Source: Bacteroidota bacterium
GTDB lineage: Bacteria > Bacteroidota > Bacteroidia > Chitinophagales > Saprospiraceae
Length of the DNA: 8,277 nt
Reading direction: 5' to 3'
Assembly: GCA_029573365.1 (NCBI GenBank)
Contig: JAKQGD010000064.1
Span: forward strand, 1-8,277
Shown here: piece after piece, positions 1-4,861 of the stretch
How positions within the stretch are numbered: position 1 is the first letter of the stretch
Layout: every line of letters starts with the position of its first letter
The notes under the pieces: generated by a model
The model's input: the letters and a program-made list of their open reading frames with translations, nothing else
Database searches by the model: none
Told to the model about the DNA's origin: nothing
Position numbers and translations under genes: made by a program

Positions 1-2
1 AC

Positions 3-137
3 CTTCCATACAGCTACGCCATGAAGCGGGGACGTGCTCAGGATCAGGTGCTCATGAAGTATGCCGCCACTTTGCAGGACTTCTCAGAATTTGACGAGGC
101 CGAAGTCCTAAGGCTCATTGCTGATATCCAGATATAG
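3..137 (+). CDS. Probable kynurenine 3-monooxygenase, C-terminal fragment
   Basis: An open frame enters from the left edge and ends at TAG 135-137, giving the last 44 residues of a protein that begins upstream of the window. The fragment has the pattern PYS-x-A-x(2)-RG-x-AQD, which resembles the C-terminal region of bacterial kynurenine 3-monooxygenase, the FAD-dependent enzyme that hydroxylates kynurenine to 3-hydroxykynurenine. This match is from memory of the family, on a short piece without any cofactor-binding motif. The context supports it: the next gene, 62 bp downstream on the same strand, is 3-hydroxyanthranilate dioxygenase from the same pathway. Codon use looks like that of the other chromosomal genes. 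If the identification is wrong, it is still the 3' end of a real gene, because the frame is open to the edge and no other gene overlaps it. Confidence 0.5.
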   Translation, partial: LPYSYAMKRGRAQDQVLMKYAATLQDFSEFDEAEVLRLIADIQI

Positions 138-150
138 AGGGCCTGTTTGC

Positions 151-181
151 TTGTTTCATTGGCACGAAAATTATATCTTTA
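151..181 (+). promoter_or_regulatory. Possible Bacteroidota-type promoter for haaO
   Basis: A TTG at 151-153 lies 20 bp before TATCTTTA at 174-181, which matches seven of eight positions of the Bacteroidota -7 consensus TAnnTTTG. A TTTG at 146-149 is an alternative -33 box. Transcription would begin roughly 10-15 bp before the haaO start at 200. The match is short and AT-rich, so chance is a real alternative, and haaO could be read only from the upstream gene. Confidence 0.3.
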
Positions 182-199
182 CCTCACAATGACAATAGT

Positions 200-733
200 A
201 TGCCAGTAGCAAAACCTTTTAATCTGCAAAAATGGGTAGACGAGCACCGTCACGAACTGAAGCCACCTGTGGGCAACCGTAACCTGTACAAAGACGCAGG
301 AGACTATATCGTTATGGTGGTGGCCGGCCCCAATGCACGCAAAGATTATCATTTTAATGAAACCGAAGAGCTTTTTTACCAGCTGGAGGGTGACATTACA
401 GTCAGGATACAGGAAGACGGCAAACCGGTGGATATACCCATACGGCAGGGCGAAATGTTCCTGCTGCCAGCCAGGGTACCTCATTCTCCAATGCGGCCCG
501 AAGGAACCATAGGCCTGGTCATAGAGGTCAAAAGAACCGGCGAAGAAAGCGACGGTTTGCTTTGGTTTTGTGAAAAATGCAACACCAAGTTGCACGAGTC
601 TTATTTCCATCTGGAAAACATTGAGAAAGATTTCCTTCCGCGTTTCAAAAAATTTTACAGCGACGAAAACCTCCGAACCTGCCCTGAGTGCGGTCATGTC
701 ATGGAAGCAGATAAACGATTTGTTGACCGGTAG
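200..733 (+). CDS. haaO: 3-hydroxyanthranilate 3,4-dioxygenase
   Basis: This cytoplasmic cupin enzyme opens the ring of 3-hydroxyanthranilate with O2, giving 2-amino-3-carboxymuconate semialdehyde, which cyclises to quinolinate for NAD synthesis or is degraded further. The protein has 177 residues, normal for the bacterial family. The Fe(II) ligands of the characterised Cupriavidus enzyme are visible at H51, E57 and H95, and its substrate-binding residues at R47, R99 and E110. The C-terminal rubredoxin-like second metal site is complete, with C124-x2-C127 and C161-x2-C164. The ATG at 200 is chosen because the protein then lines up with family numbering. There is no Shine-Dalgarno sequence, which is usual in Bacteroidota. 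The gene follows a probable kynurenine monooxygenase end by 62 bp. Its TAG stop is also the first three bases of a diverged copy of the palindromic repeat found downstream. Confidence 0.95.
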   Translation: MPVAKPFNLQKWVDEHRHELKPPVGNRNLYKDAGDYIVMVVAGPNARKDYHFNETEELFYQLEGDITVRIQEDGKPVDIPIRQGEMFLLPARVPHSPMRPEGTIGLVIEVKRTGEESDGLLWFCEKCNTKLHESYFHLENIEKDFLPRFKKFYSDENLRTCPECGHVMEADKRFVDR

Positions 734-818
734 CCCCAACGATTTAAATCGCGGATTAAGGGTATTTGCGAAATTTTGCGGAAATAAGAAATGATGAGGT
801 AAATGGTTAAAACCATTT
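731..818 (+). repeat. Diverged copy of the two-hairpin palindromic element
   Basis: Positions 731-787 align with the 77-bp elements downstream: I count about 39 of 52 matching positions plus a 2-base insertion at 737-738. Shared landmarks are TAGCCC, a TTTAAA-centred palindrome, GGGTAT and GAAATTT. The first palindrome is CGATTTAAATCG at 740-751; relative to the good copies both arms changed (GG/CC to GA/TC), so pairing is kept. A second perfect hairpin at 801-818 has AAATGGTT and AACCATTT arms with a 2-base loop, the same size as hairpin 2 of the good copies. It differs at two arm positions on each side, again compensated. The spacing between hairpins is about 20 bp longer than in the good copies. 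It overlaps the haaO stop codon. Confidence 0.6.
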
Positions 819-833
819 TAAATATAATGAACA

Positions 834-910
834 CCATTCATAGCCCACGGTTTAAACCGTGGGTTATGGGTATGAATGAAATTTCGCAAAACCGTTTTAA
901 CGGTTTATGG
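834..910 (+). repeat. Two-hairpin palindromic element, copy 1
   Basis: The element begins CCATTCATAG and ends TTTATGG. Hairpin 1 is the 20-bp perfect palindrome CCCACGGTTTAAACCGTGGG at 844-863, and it can be extended to 30 bp with one G-T mismatch. A 25-base linker follows. Hairpin 2 at 889-906 is AAACCGTTTTAACGGTTT, with 8-bp arms and a 2-base loop. The structure resembles REP sequences, which are mobilised in trans by REP-associated Y1 transposases. Confidence 0.88.
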
Positions 911-976
911 AAATGTATTAATACGTCCCATTCATTCGTTAATATTTGGGCAAGAACATGAAAAATATATTGAATA

Positions 977-1053
977 CCATTCATAGCCCACGGTTTAAAC
1001 CGTGGGAAATAGGTATGATTAAAATTGGGGAAAACCGTTTTAACGGTTTATGG
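977..1053 (+). repeat. Two-hairpin palindromic element, copy 2
   Basis: Both hairpins are identical to copy 1: the 20-bp palindrome at 987-1006 and the 18-bp hairpin at 1032-1049. The linker is different (AAATAGGTATG type) and is the same as in copy 4. Here hairpin 1 is not extended beyond its 20-bp core on the right side. This copy ends 28 bp before the transposase start codon and therefore forms part of that gene's leader. Confidence 0.88.
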
Positions 1054-1063
1054 ATTTGTATTA

Positions 1064-1075
1064 TTCAAATTTGAA
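1064..1075 (+). promoter_or_regulatory. Perfect palindrome TTCAAATTTGAA in the transposase leader
   Basis: This 12-bp perfect palindrome ends 6 bp before the transposase ATG at 1082. It lies in a 16-bp segment that is missing from the otherwise similar inter-element spacers at 911-976 and 1611-1676. Its position could suit an operator, or an RNA hairpin covering the start site. AT-rich palindromes of this length also occur by chance, so a regulatory role is only a suggestion. Confidence 0.3.
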
Positions 1076-1081
1076 ATAAAT

Positions 1082-1516
1082 ATGTCTCATTCATTCAATA
1101 AAATTTGGATACATGCTATATGGGGAACCAAAGAAAGAATACCATTGATTCATCAAAACATTGAAAAAGAGGTATATCAATTTATTACTGAGCAGTTACA
1201 GGAACTAGGTTGCCCTGTAAGAATCATCAACGGTATGCCTGATCATATTCATTGTTTGTTTTTATTGAATCCACAAAAATCAATAGCTGAGGTAATCAAA
1301 CAAATAAAAGGAAGCGGCTCACATTTTATAAATCAAAGCAACATCGTTACTGAAGAATTTGCCTGGCAAACAGGTTATGCTTCATATTCTGTTTCTGAAT
1401 CGGGAGTTGAAATGGTTTTTGAATATATTAAAAATCAAAAATCACACCATCAAAAGAAAACCTTTCAACAGGAGTTTGATGAGTTTTTAAAATTATATGG
1501 TCTATATAATGAATAA
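1082..1516 (+). CDS. IS200-like Y1 (HUH) transposase, REP-associated type
   Basis: This single-strand DNA transposase of 144 residues belongs to the Y1_Tnp family, which cuts at hairpins using a tyrosine nucleophile. The HUH metal-binding motif is in MPDHIH with H55 and H57. The likely catalytic tyrosine is Y115 in the YIKNQ-x2-HH segment typical of this family, and the WQ-x-GY (95-99) and S-V-S strands are also present. The ATG at 1082 is chosen because the frame upstream, open to 1025, runs through the repeated hairpin and because MSHSF...IW is a usual family N-terminus. There is no tnpB partner. The gene sits between two direct-repeat dyads of palindromic elements, the arrangement expected of a RAYT acting on REP-like sequences. 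It is visibly more AT-rich than its neighbours, which fits acquisition by transfer. No frameshift or stop interrupts it, so it may be active. Alternatively it is an ordinary IS200 relative whose ends are these hairpins. Confidence 0.88.
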   Translation: MSHSFNKIWIHAIWGTKERIPLIHQNIEKEVYQFITEQLQELGCPVRIINGMPDHIHCLFLLNPQKSIAEVIKQIKGSGSHFINQSNIVTEEFAWQTGYASYSVSESGVEMVFEYIKNQKSHHQKKTFQQEFDEFLKLYGLYNE

Positions 1517-1533
1517 CGATAAAGAATTTAAAT

Positions 1534-1610
1534 CCATTCATAGCCCACGGTTTAAACCGTGGGCTATGGGTATGTATAAAATTTCGGAAAACCGTTTTAA
1601 CGGTTTATGG
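1534..1610 (+). repeat. Two-hairpin palindromic element, copy 3
   Basis: Hairpin 1 is at 1544-1563 and hairpin 2 at 1589-1606, both identical in sequence to the other copies. Here the first palindrome extends outward without a mismatch to 30 bp, 1539-1568 (CATAG added left, CTATG right), the most symmetrical version in the window. It lies 17 bp after the transposase stop codon. Confidence 0.88.
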
Positions 1611-1622
1611 AAATGTATTAAT

Positions 1623-1661
1623 ATGTCCCGTTCATTCGTTATTATTTGGGAAAAAACATGA
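1623..1661 (+). pseudogene. Relic of the transposase 5' end inside the right dyad
   Basis: A 12-codon frame, ATG 1623 to TGA 1659-1661, encodes MSRSFVIIWEKT. Its first nine residues align with MSHSFNKIW of the transposase at 1082, and the DNA match includes TCATTC and ATTTGG. The preceding bases GTATTA are also shared with the transposase leader. The left dyad has the same relic with ATG changed to ACG at 923-925. I read both as leftovers of deleted transposase genes, not as functional peptides. Confidence 0.55.
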
Positions 1662-1676
1662 AAAATATATTGTACA

Positions 1677-1753
1677 CCATTCATGGCCCACGGTTTAAAC
1701 CGTGGGAAATAGGTATGATTAAAATTGGGGAAAACCGTTTTAACGGTTTATGG
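1677..1753 (+). repeat. Two-hairpin palindromic element, copy 4
   Basis: Hairpin 1 is at 1687-1706 and hairpin 2 at 1732-1749, with unchanged palindromes. It differs from copy 2 at one position only (CATGG for CATAG near its left end). It ends 30 bp before the lpxH start codon. Confidence 0.88.
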
Positions 1754-1783
1754 GTTTAATGATATCAAAACAAGACCAGAAAC

Positions 1784-2554
1784 ATGCCAGACAAAGTTTA
1801 TTTTGTTTCGGATTTTCATCTGGGTGTTGACGCCCTTACAAATTCATCCGTCAGGGAGAAAAAAATAGTCAGGTGGCTTGACGCCATAGCTGCTGATGCC
1901 CGTGAGGTATTCCTGGTGGGAGATGTTTTTGACCATTGGTTCGAATACGGTTATGCCGTACCCAAAGGGTATACACGGCTTTTGGGCAAACTGGCTGAAA
2001 TGACGGACAACGGCATACCCATCCACTTTTTTACGGGCAACCACGATATGTGGATGTTCAGGTATTTTACAGACGAGCTGGGCATACCCATACATCGCCA
2101 TCCTGTCTCCAGGCAATTTGACGGTAAGACATTTTTTATTGGCCATGGCGACGGTCTGGGACCCGGAGACCACGGATACAAGTTTATTAAATCCGTCTTT
2201 GCAAATAAAATCTGCCAGTCGGCCTTCAGGTGGCTTCATCCTGATATCGGGCTGTGGCTGATGAAGTTTTTCAGTGCCAAAAGCCGCCAATACACTGGTG
2301 ATGAGGGTGCCTTCGGTCCGCCTGAAGCAGAATGGCTCGTAGGCTTTTGCGAAGAGCACATCGTCAACAACCAGGTCGACTTTTATATATTTGGCCACAG
2401 GCATCTGCCTATCGATTATACCCTGTCCAATGGCCAAAGCCGCTATATAAATCTGGGGGAGTGGATGTATGCATGTTCTTACGGTGTCTGGGACGGTCAT
2501 GAGTTCCGGTTGGAATTTTATGAGTCGCAGTTTGACAGGATTTATGGCACATAG
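1784..2554 (+). CDS. lpxH: UDP-2,3-diacylglucosamine diphosphatase (LpxH-like)
   Basis: This metallophosphoesterase is predicted to hydrolyse UDP-2,3-diacylglucosamine to lipid X and UMP at the inner face of the cytoplasmic membrane, the fourth step of lipid A synthesis. All metal-binding motifs of the calcineurin-like fold are present in order: D10-x-H12, G46-D47, G85-N86-H87-D88, G120-H121-G122-D123 and G204-H205-R206-H207. The length of 256 residues fits the LpxH-like group of Bacteroidota, slightly longer than the Proteobacterial enzyme. The ATG at 1784 places the first metal motif ten residues from the N-terminus, as in the family. There is no Shine-Dalgarno sequence. The start lies 30 bp after the last palindromic element, so the insertion may have displaced or replaced its original promoter. 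Another phosphoesterase specificity is possible but less likely. Confidence 0.87.
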   Translation: MPDKVYFVSDFHLGVDALTNSSVREKKIVRWLDAIAADAREVFLVGDVFDHWFEYGYAVPKGYTRLLGKLAEMTDNGIPIHFFTGNHDMWMFRYFTDELGIPIHRHPVSRQFDGKTFFIGHGDGLGPGDHGYKFIKSVFANKICQSAFRWLHPDIGLWLMKFFSAKSRQYTGDEGAFGPPEAEWLVGFCEEHIVNNQVDFYIFGHRHLPIDYTLSNGQSRYINLGEWMYACSYGVWDGHEFRLEFYESQFDRIYGT

Positions 2555-2605
2555 TTTGGAGAGGTTAGGGTAGGTACCTGCCGGCCTACAGATAATGCTG
2601 ATTTT

Positions 2606-2619
2606 TTGGCTGCAGCCAA
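2606..2619. repeat. 14-bp perfect palindrome between lpxH and the lipoprotein gene
   Basis: TTGGCTGCAGCCAA is fully self-complementary and sits in the gap after lpxH. It is preceded, not followed, by a T-run, so it does not look like an intrinsic terminator for the plus strand. It could be an operator or a chance palindrome. Confidence 0.35.
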
Positions 2620-2687
2620 TGGATGTAAGGCCTTGAAAAACGATGCATCAGGTGCTATATACCGGATTTACCCAAATCATCATATTT

Positions 2688-3530
2688 ATGCTCCATATCG
2701 TCAATCATTACAGTTCAGTCGTTCTTCTTGTGGCAGTCATTATGACCGCCTGTGCCACAAAGAAAAACCCAAATGATAACGCCCCCACTGGATCGGCTCC
2801 TTTTGCTATTGGCGAAAAGCCGCTGATAGCAGATATAGATAATCTCGGCAGAGTCTATGTCGTCAATGCCAGAAACAACATCATCAACTACAGACCTGAC
2901 CTTACAGAACAATATCGTTATGCCGTAAGAAAGGCCGGTGCCATTACTACACTCGATGTCACGAATCCATTGAAAGTCGTAGCCTTTATCGATGACTTTA
3001 ATCAGGTCAAAATCCTGGACAACACCATGAGCATCATCACTGAGCTGGACCTTTCTACCAAATTTTCTGATGTATCGGCATGTGGCGTGACCAATGATGG
3101 CAATCTGTGGATCTTCGATCCCGTACAATTTAAACTGATAAAAATCAGGGACAACGGTACCGTTATCTTTGAAACTTCCAATGTCAACGATTTTGGAATG
3201 ATGGATGTGAAGATCTCCGATATCAGGGAAAAAGGCAATTATGTCATGCTCTGTGACCGCAACAAAGGCTTTTACTTTTTTGACAATCTGGGCCAGTATC
3301 TCCATCATTTCCCGGTCACCTCAGGCATCAAATCCGTGCAGTTTGATGGAAAAAATGTGTATTATTTTTCCGGCACAGGCCTGAAATCCTATTCCGTAGG
3401 GCTCAAAGAAGTGCTTATGATTGGCTACCCACTGGAAATGAACAAGCCGGGACTCATGTATGTACTGTATCAGGGTGGCAATTATTACGAAGTAAACAAA
3501 TCAGGTATCAATATGCAGAAAAAAGGGTAA
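2688..3530 (+). CDS. Putative lipoprotein with beta-propeller-like repeats
   Basis: I do not recognise a named family. From the ATG at 2688 the protein has 280 residues and a lipoprotein signal peptide with a hydrophobic VVLLVAVIM stretch and the lipobox MTAC, making C22 the lipidated residue. An ATG 45 bp upstream (2643) would add 15 residues before the signal and is less likely. The mature part shows about five repeats of roughly 40 residues, each with a short hydrophobic strand followed by a polar turn, such as LGRVYVVN, LKVVAFID, NLWIFDP, NYVMLCDR and NVYYFSG. This pattern suggests a small beta-propeller in the periplasm or anchored to the outer membrane; propellers usually bind proteins or ligands. 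It lies between lpxH and mqnC on the same strand with gaps of 133 and 138 bp, so the neighbours do not indicate its function. Confidence 0.75.
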   Translation: MLHIVNHYSSVVLLVAVIMTACATKKNPNDNAPTGSAPFAIGEKPLIADIDNLGRVYVVNARNNIINYRPDLTEQYRYAVRKAGAITTLDVTNPLKVVAFIDDFNQVKILDNTMSIITELDLSTKFSDVSACGVTNDGNLWIFDPVQFKLIKIRDNGTVIFETSNVNDFGMMDVKISDIREKGNYVMLCDRNKGFYFFDNLGQYLHHFPVTSGIKSVQFDGKNVYYFSGTGLKSYSVGLKEVLMIGYPLEMNKPGLMYVLYQGGNYYEVNKSGINMQKKG

Positions 3531-3575
3531 TGGCATAGAACCCATCCGTGTACTCACTAATACAGGTTCCCTCGT

Positions 3576-3598
3576 GCTGACGACAGCCTTAATTTTTT
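3576..3598 (+). terminator. Weak possible terminator after the lipoprotein gene
   Basis: A GCTG/CAGC stem with a 4-base loop (3576-3587) is followed after five bases by six T residues (3593-3598). The stem is only 4 bp, so termination is doubtful. It is the only candidate in the 138-bp gap before mqnC. Confidence 0.2.
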
Positions 3599-3668
3599 GA
3601 ACAATCTGCTCTGAATTGGATTAGTAAGTATTATTATTGCAGTAAATAACCGACATAGTCATACGCTG

Positions 3669-4817
3669 ATGGATTACAATATTTCCGACCTGCTCGAAAA
3701 AGCACTCAAATATGAATTTCTCTCTGCGGAGGAAGGATTGTTTTTGTTCGAAAAGGCACCTACAGCGGAGCTCATGTACGTGGGCAATGCCATGAGGCAG
3801 CACCATGTACCTGGAGACGTGGTGACATGGATCATAGACCGTAACTCCAATACCACCAATGTATGCATTGCCAACTGCAAGTTTTGTAATTTTTACAGAC
3901 GACCGGGGCACGATGAGTCATATGTTACGACCATTGAAGAATACAGACACAAGATAGAAGAGACATTCGCTTTTGGCGGGGAGCAGTTGCTTTTGCAGGG
4001 TGGACACCACCCGGATCTCGGTCTGGATTATTATGTAACCTTGTTCAGGCAGCTTAAACAGATGTATCCTAACCTCAAATTACATGCCCTGGGACCGCCT
4101 GAGATTGCCCACATCACCAAGCTGGAGAAATCTACACATACCGAAGTTTTGTCGGCTCTCAAGGAGGCAGGTCTGGATTCGCTGCCTGGTGCCGGTGCGG
4201 AGATATTGAGTGACCGTGTCAGAAGGCTTATTTCCAAAGGCAAATGCGGCGGGCAGGAATGGCTCGATGTTATGAGGGCAGCCCACAAGCTCGACATCAC
4301 CACCTCCGCTACGATGATGTTTGGCCACATAGAAACCAACATGGAACGTATGGAACATTTTGTGGCTCTGAGGCAGGTGCAAAGCGAAAAGCCGGAAAAA
4401 GCCAAAGGATTTCTGGCGTTTATTCCCTGGCCGTTTATGGATGAAGACACCATCCTCAAGAAACTCAAAAGAGCACGTAACCACTGCACAGGCGACGAAT
4501 ATATAAGAATGATTGCCATGAGCCGCATCATGCTGCCCAATGTCATAAATATCCAGGCTTCCTGGCTCACCGTAGGTAAAATAGTCGCACAGTTGTGCCT
4601 CCATGCCGGTGCCAATGATTTTGGGTCAATCATGATAGAAGAAAATGTAGTGTCGGCAGCAGGGGCTTCTTTCCGTTTTACGGCCGACGGCATACAAAAG
4701 GCCATCAGAGAGGCAGGCTTCAAACCTCAGCTCAGAAATCAGCAATACCAATACCGAGATCTGCCCCAAAATATCAGGCAACAGGAGCTGGATCGTCAGA
4801 AAATGACAGTGGATTGA
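3669..4817 (+). CDS. mqnC: Cyclic dehypoxanthinyl futalosine synthase (radical SAM)
   Basis: MqnC converts dehypoxanthine futalosine to its cyclic form in the futalosine route to menaquinone. The protein has 382 residues, typical of the family. The radical SAM [4Fe-4S] motif is C66-x3-C70-x2-C73 in NVCIANCKFCNFYRRPGH; the FYR-x-PGH continuation is the MqnC type and separates it from MqnE and from the CofH/CofG proteins. Other family signatures are LLQGGHHPDLGLDYY, HALGPPEI and LPGAGAEILSDRVR. The C-terminal half contains FIPWPF and a GANDFGSIMIEENVVSAAG segment characteristic of the MqnC/MqnE/CofH group. The ATG at 3669 gives a normal N-terminus. No other mqn gene is in the window, so the pathway genes are apparently scattered. 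Presence of mqnC implies that this bacterium makes menaquinone without chorismate-to-isochorismate MenF chemistry, unlike Bacteroides. Confidence 0.92.
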   Translation: MDYNISDLLEKALKYEFLSAEEGLFLFEKAPTAELMYVGNAMRQHHVPGDVVTWIIDRNSNTTNVCIANCKFCNFYRRPGHDESYVTTIEEYRHKIEETFAFGGEQLLLQGGHHPDLGLDYYVTLFRQLKQMYPNLKLHALGPPEIAHITKLEKSTHTEVLSALKEAGLDSLPGAGAEILSDRVRRLISKGKCGGQEWLDVMRAAHKLDITTSATMMFGHIETNMERMEHFVALRQVQSEKPEKAKGFLAFIPWPFMDEDTILKKLKRARNHCTGDEYIRMIAMSRIMLPNVINIQASWLTVGKIVAQLCLHAGANDFGSIMIEENVVSAAGASFRFTADGIQKAIREAGFKPQLRNQQYQYRDLPQNIRQQELDRQKMTVD

Positions 4818-4861
4818 GGTGAGTGTTTATTTTTATCTACAGCATCAAACCGCATCACTTT

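Larger units (their letters stand above)
834..1053 (+). repeat. 220-bp direct repeat, left copy (element dyad)
   Basis: This block matches 1534-1753 at a constant offset of exactly 700 bp with no gaps; by eye I count 12 differences, or 208 of 220 identical. It contains two 77-bp two-hairpin elements (834-910 and 977-1053) separated by a 66-bp spacer. The spacer at 923-949 resembles the first nine codons of the neighbouring transposase gene, but with ACG in place of its ATG. The two blocks flank the transposase gene in the same orientation, so they are direct repeats, not inverted ends. Confidence 0.9.
1534..1753 (+). repeat. 220-bp direct repeat, right copy (element dyad)
   Basis: This is the partner of 834-1053, offset by 700 bp without gaps and about 95 percent identical by eye. 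It contains elements 3 and 4. Its internal spacer keeps an ATG at 1623 followed by a 12-codon frame that starts MSRSFVIIW, close to the transposase start MSHSFNKIW, before a TGA at 1659-1661. It ends 30 bp before the lpxH start, so any transcript entering lpxH from upstream carries these hairpins. Confidence 0.9.

Noticed and set aside
179..739. Long minus-strand open frame across haaO
   Set aside because: It lies opposite a confident enzyme gene, has no recognisable domain, and is explained by codon bias of haaO.
570..794. Small plus-strand frame overlapping the haaO 3' end and the diverged repeat
   Set aside because: It is out of frame with the conserved haaO C-terminal metal site and ends in repeat sequence.
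844..863. The 20-bp palindrome as an intrinsic terminator for haaO
   Set aside because: It is followed by TTATGGG or AAATAGG and not a T-run, and it recurs in all elements, including those in front of genes.
1025..1081. An ATG at 1025 giving a 19-residue N-terminal extension of the transposase
   Set aside because: The extension is translated from hairpin 2 of a repeat element and has no family counterpart; the family N-terminus begins at 1082.
834..1753. Repeated palindromes as a CRISPR array
   Set aside because: Only four well-preserved copies, internally palindromic, with similar rather than unique spacers and a transposase gene in the middle; no cas genes.
1844..2500. Long minus-strand open frame opposite lpxH
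   Set aside because: Shadow of lpxH; no recognisable motif and wholly contained in a gene with all metal-binding motifs.
2643..2687. Upstream ATG for the lipoprotein at 2643
   Set aside because: It would place 15 extra residues with another hydrophobic run before a normal lipoprotein signal peptide; the ATG at 2688 gives a standard 21-residue signal.
4031..4723. Long minus-strand open frames opposite mqnC
   Set aside because: Two overlapping frames in the shadow of a well-conserved radical SAM gene, with no family resemblance.
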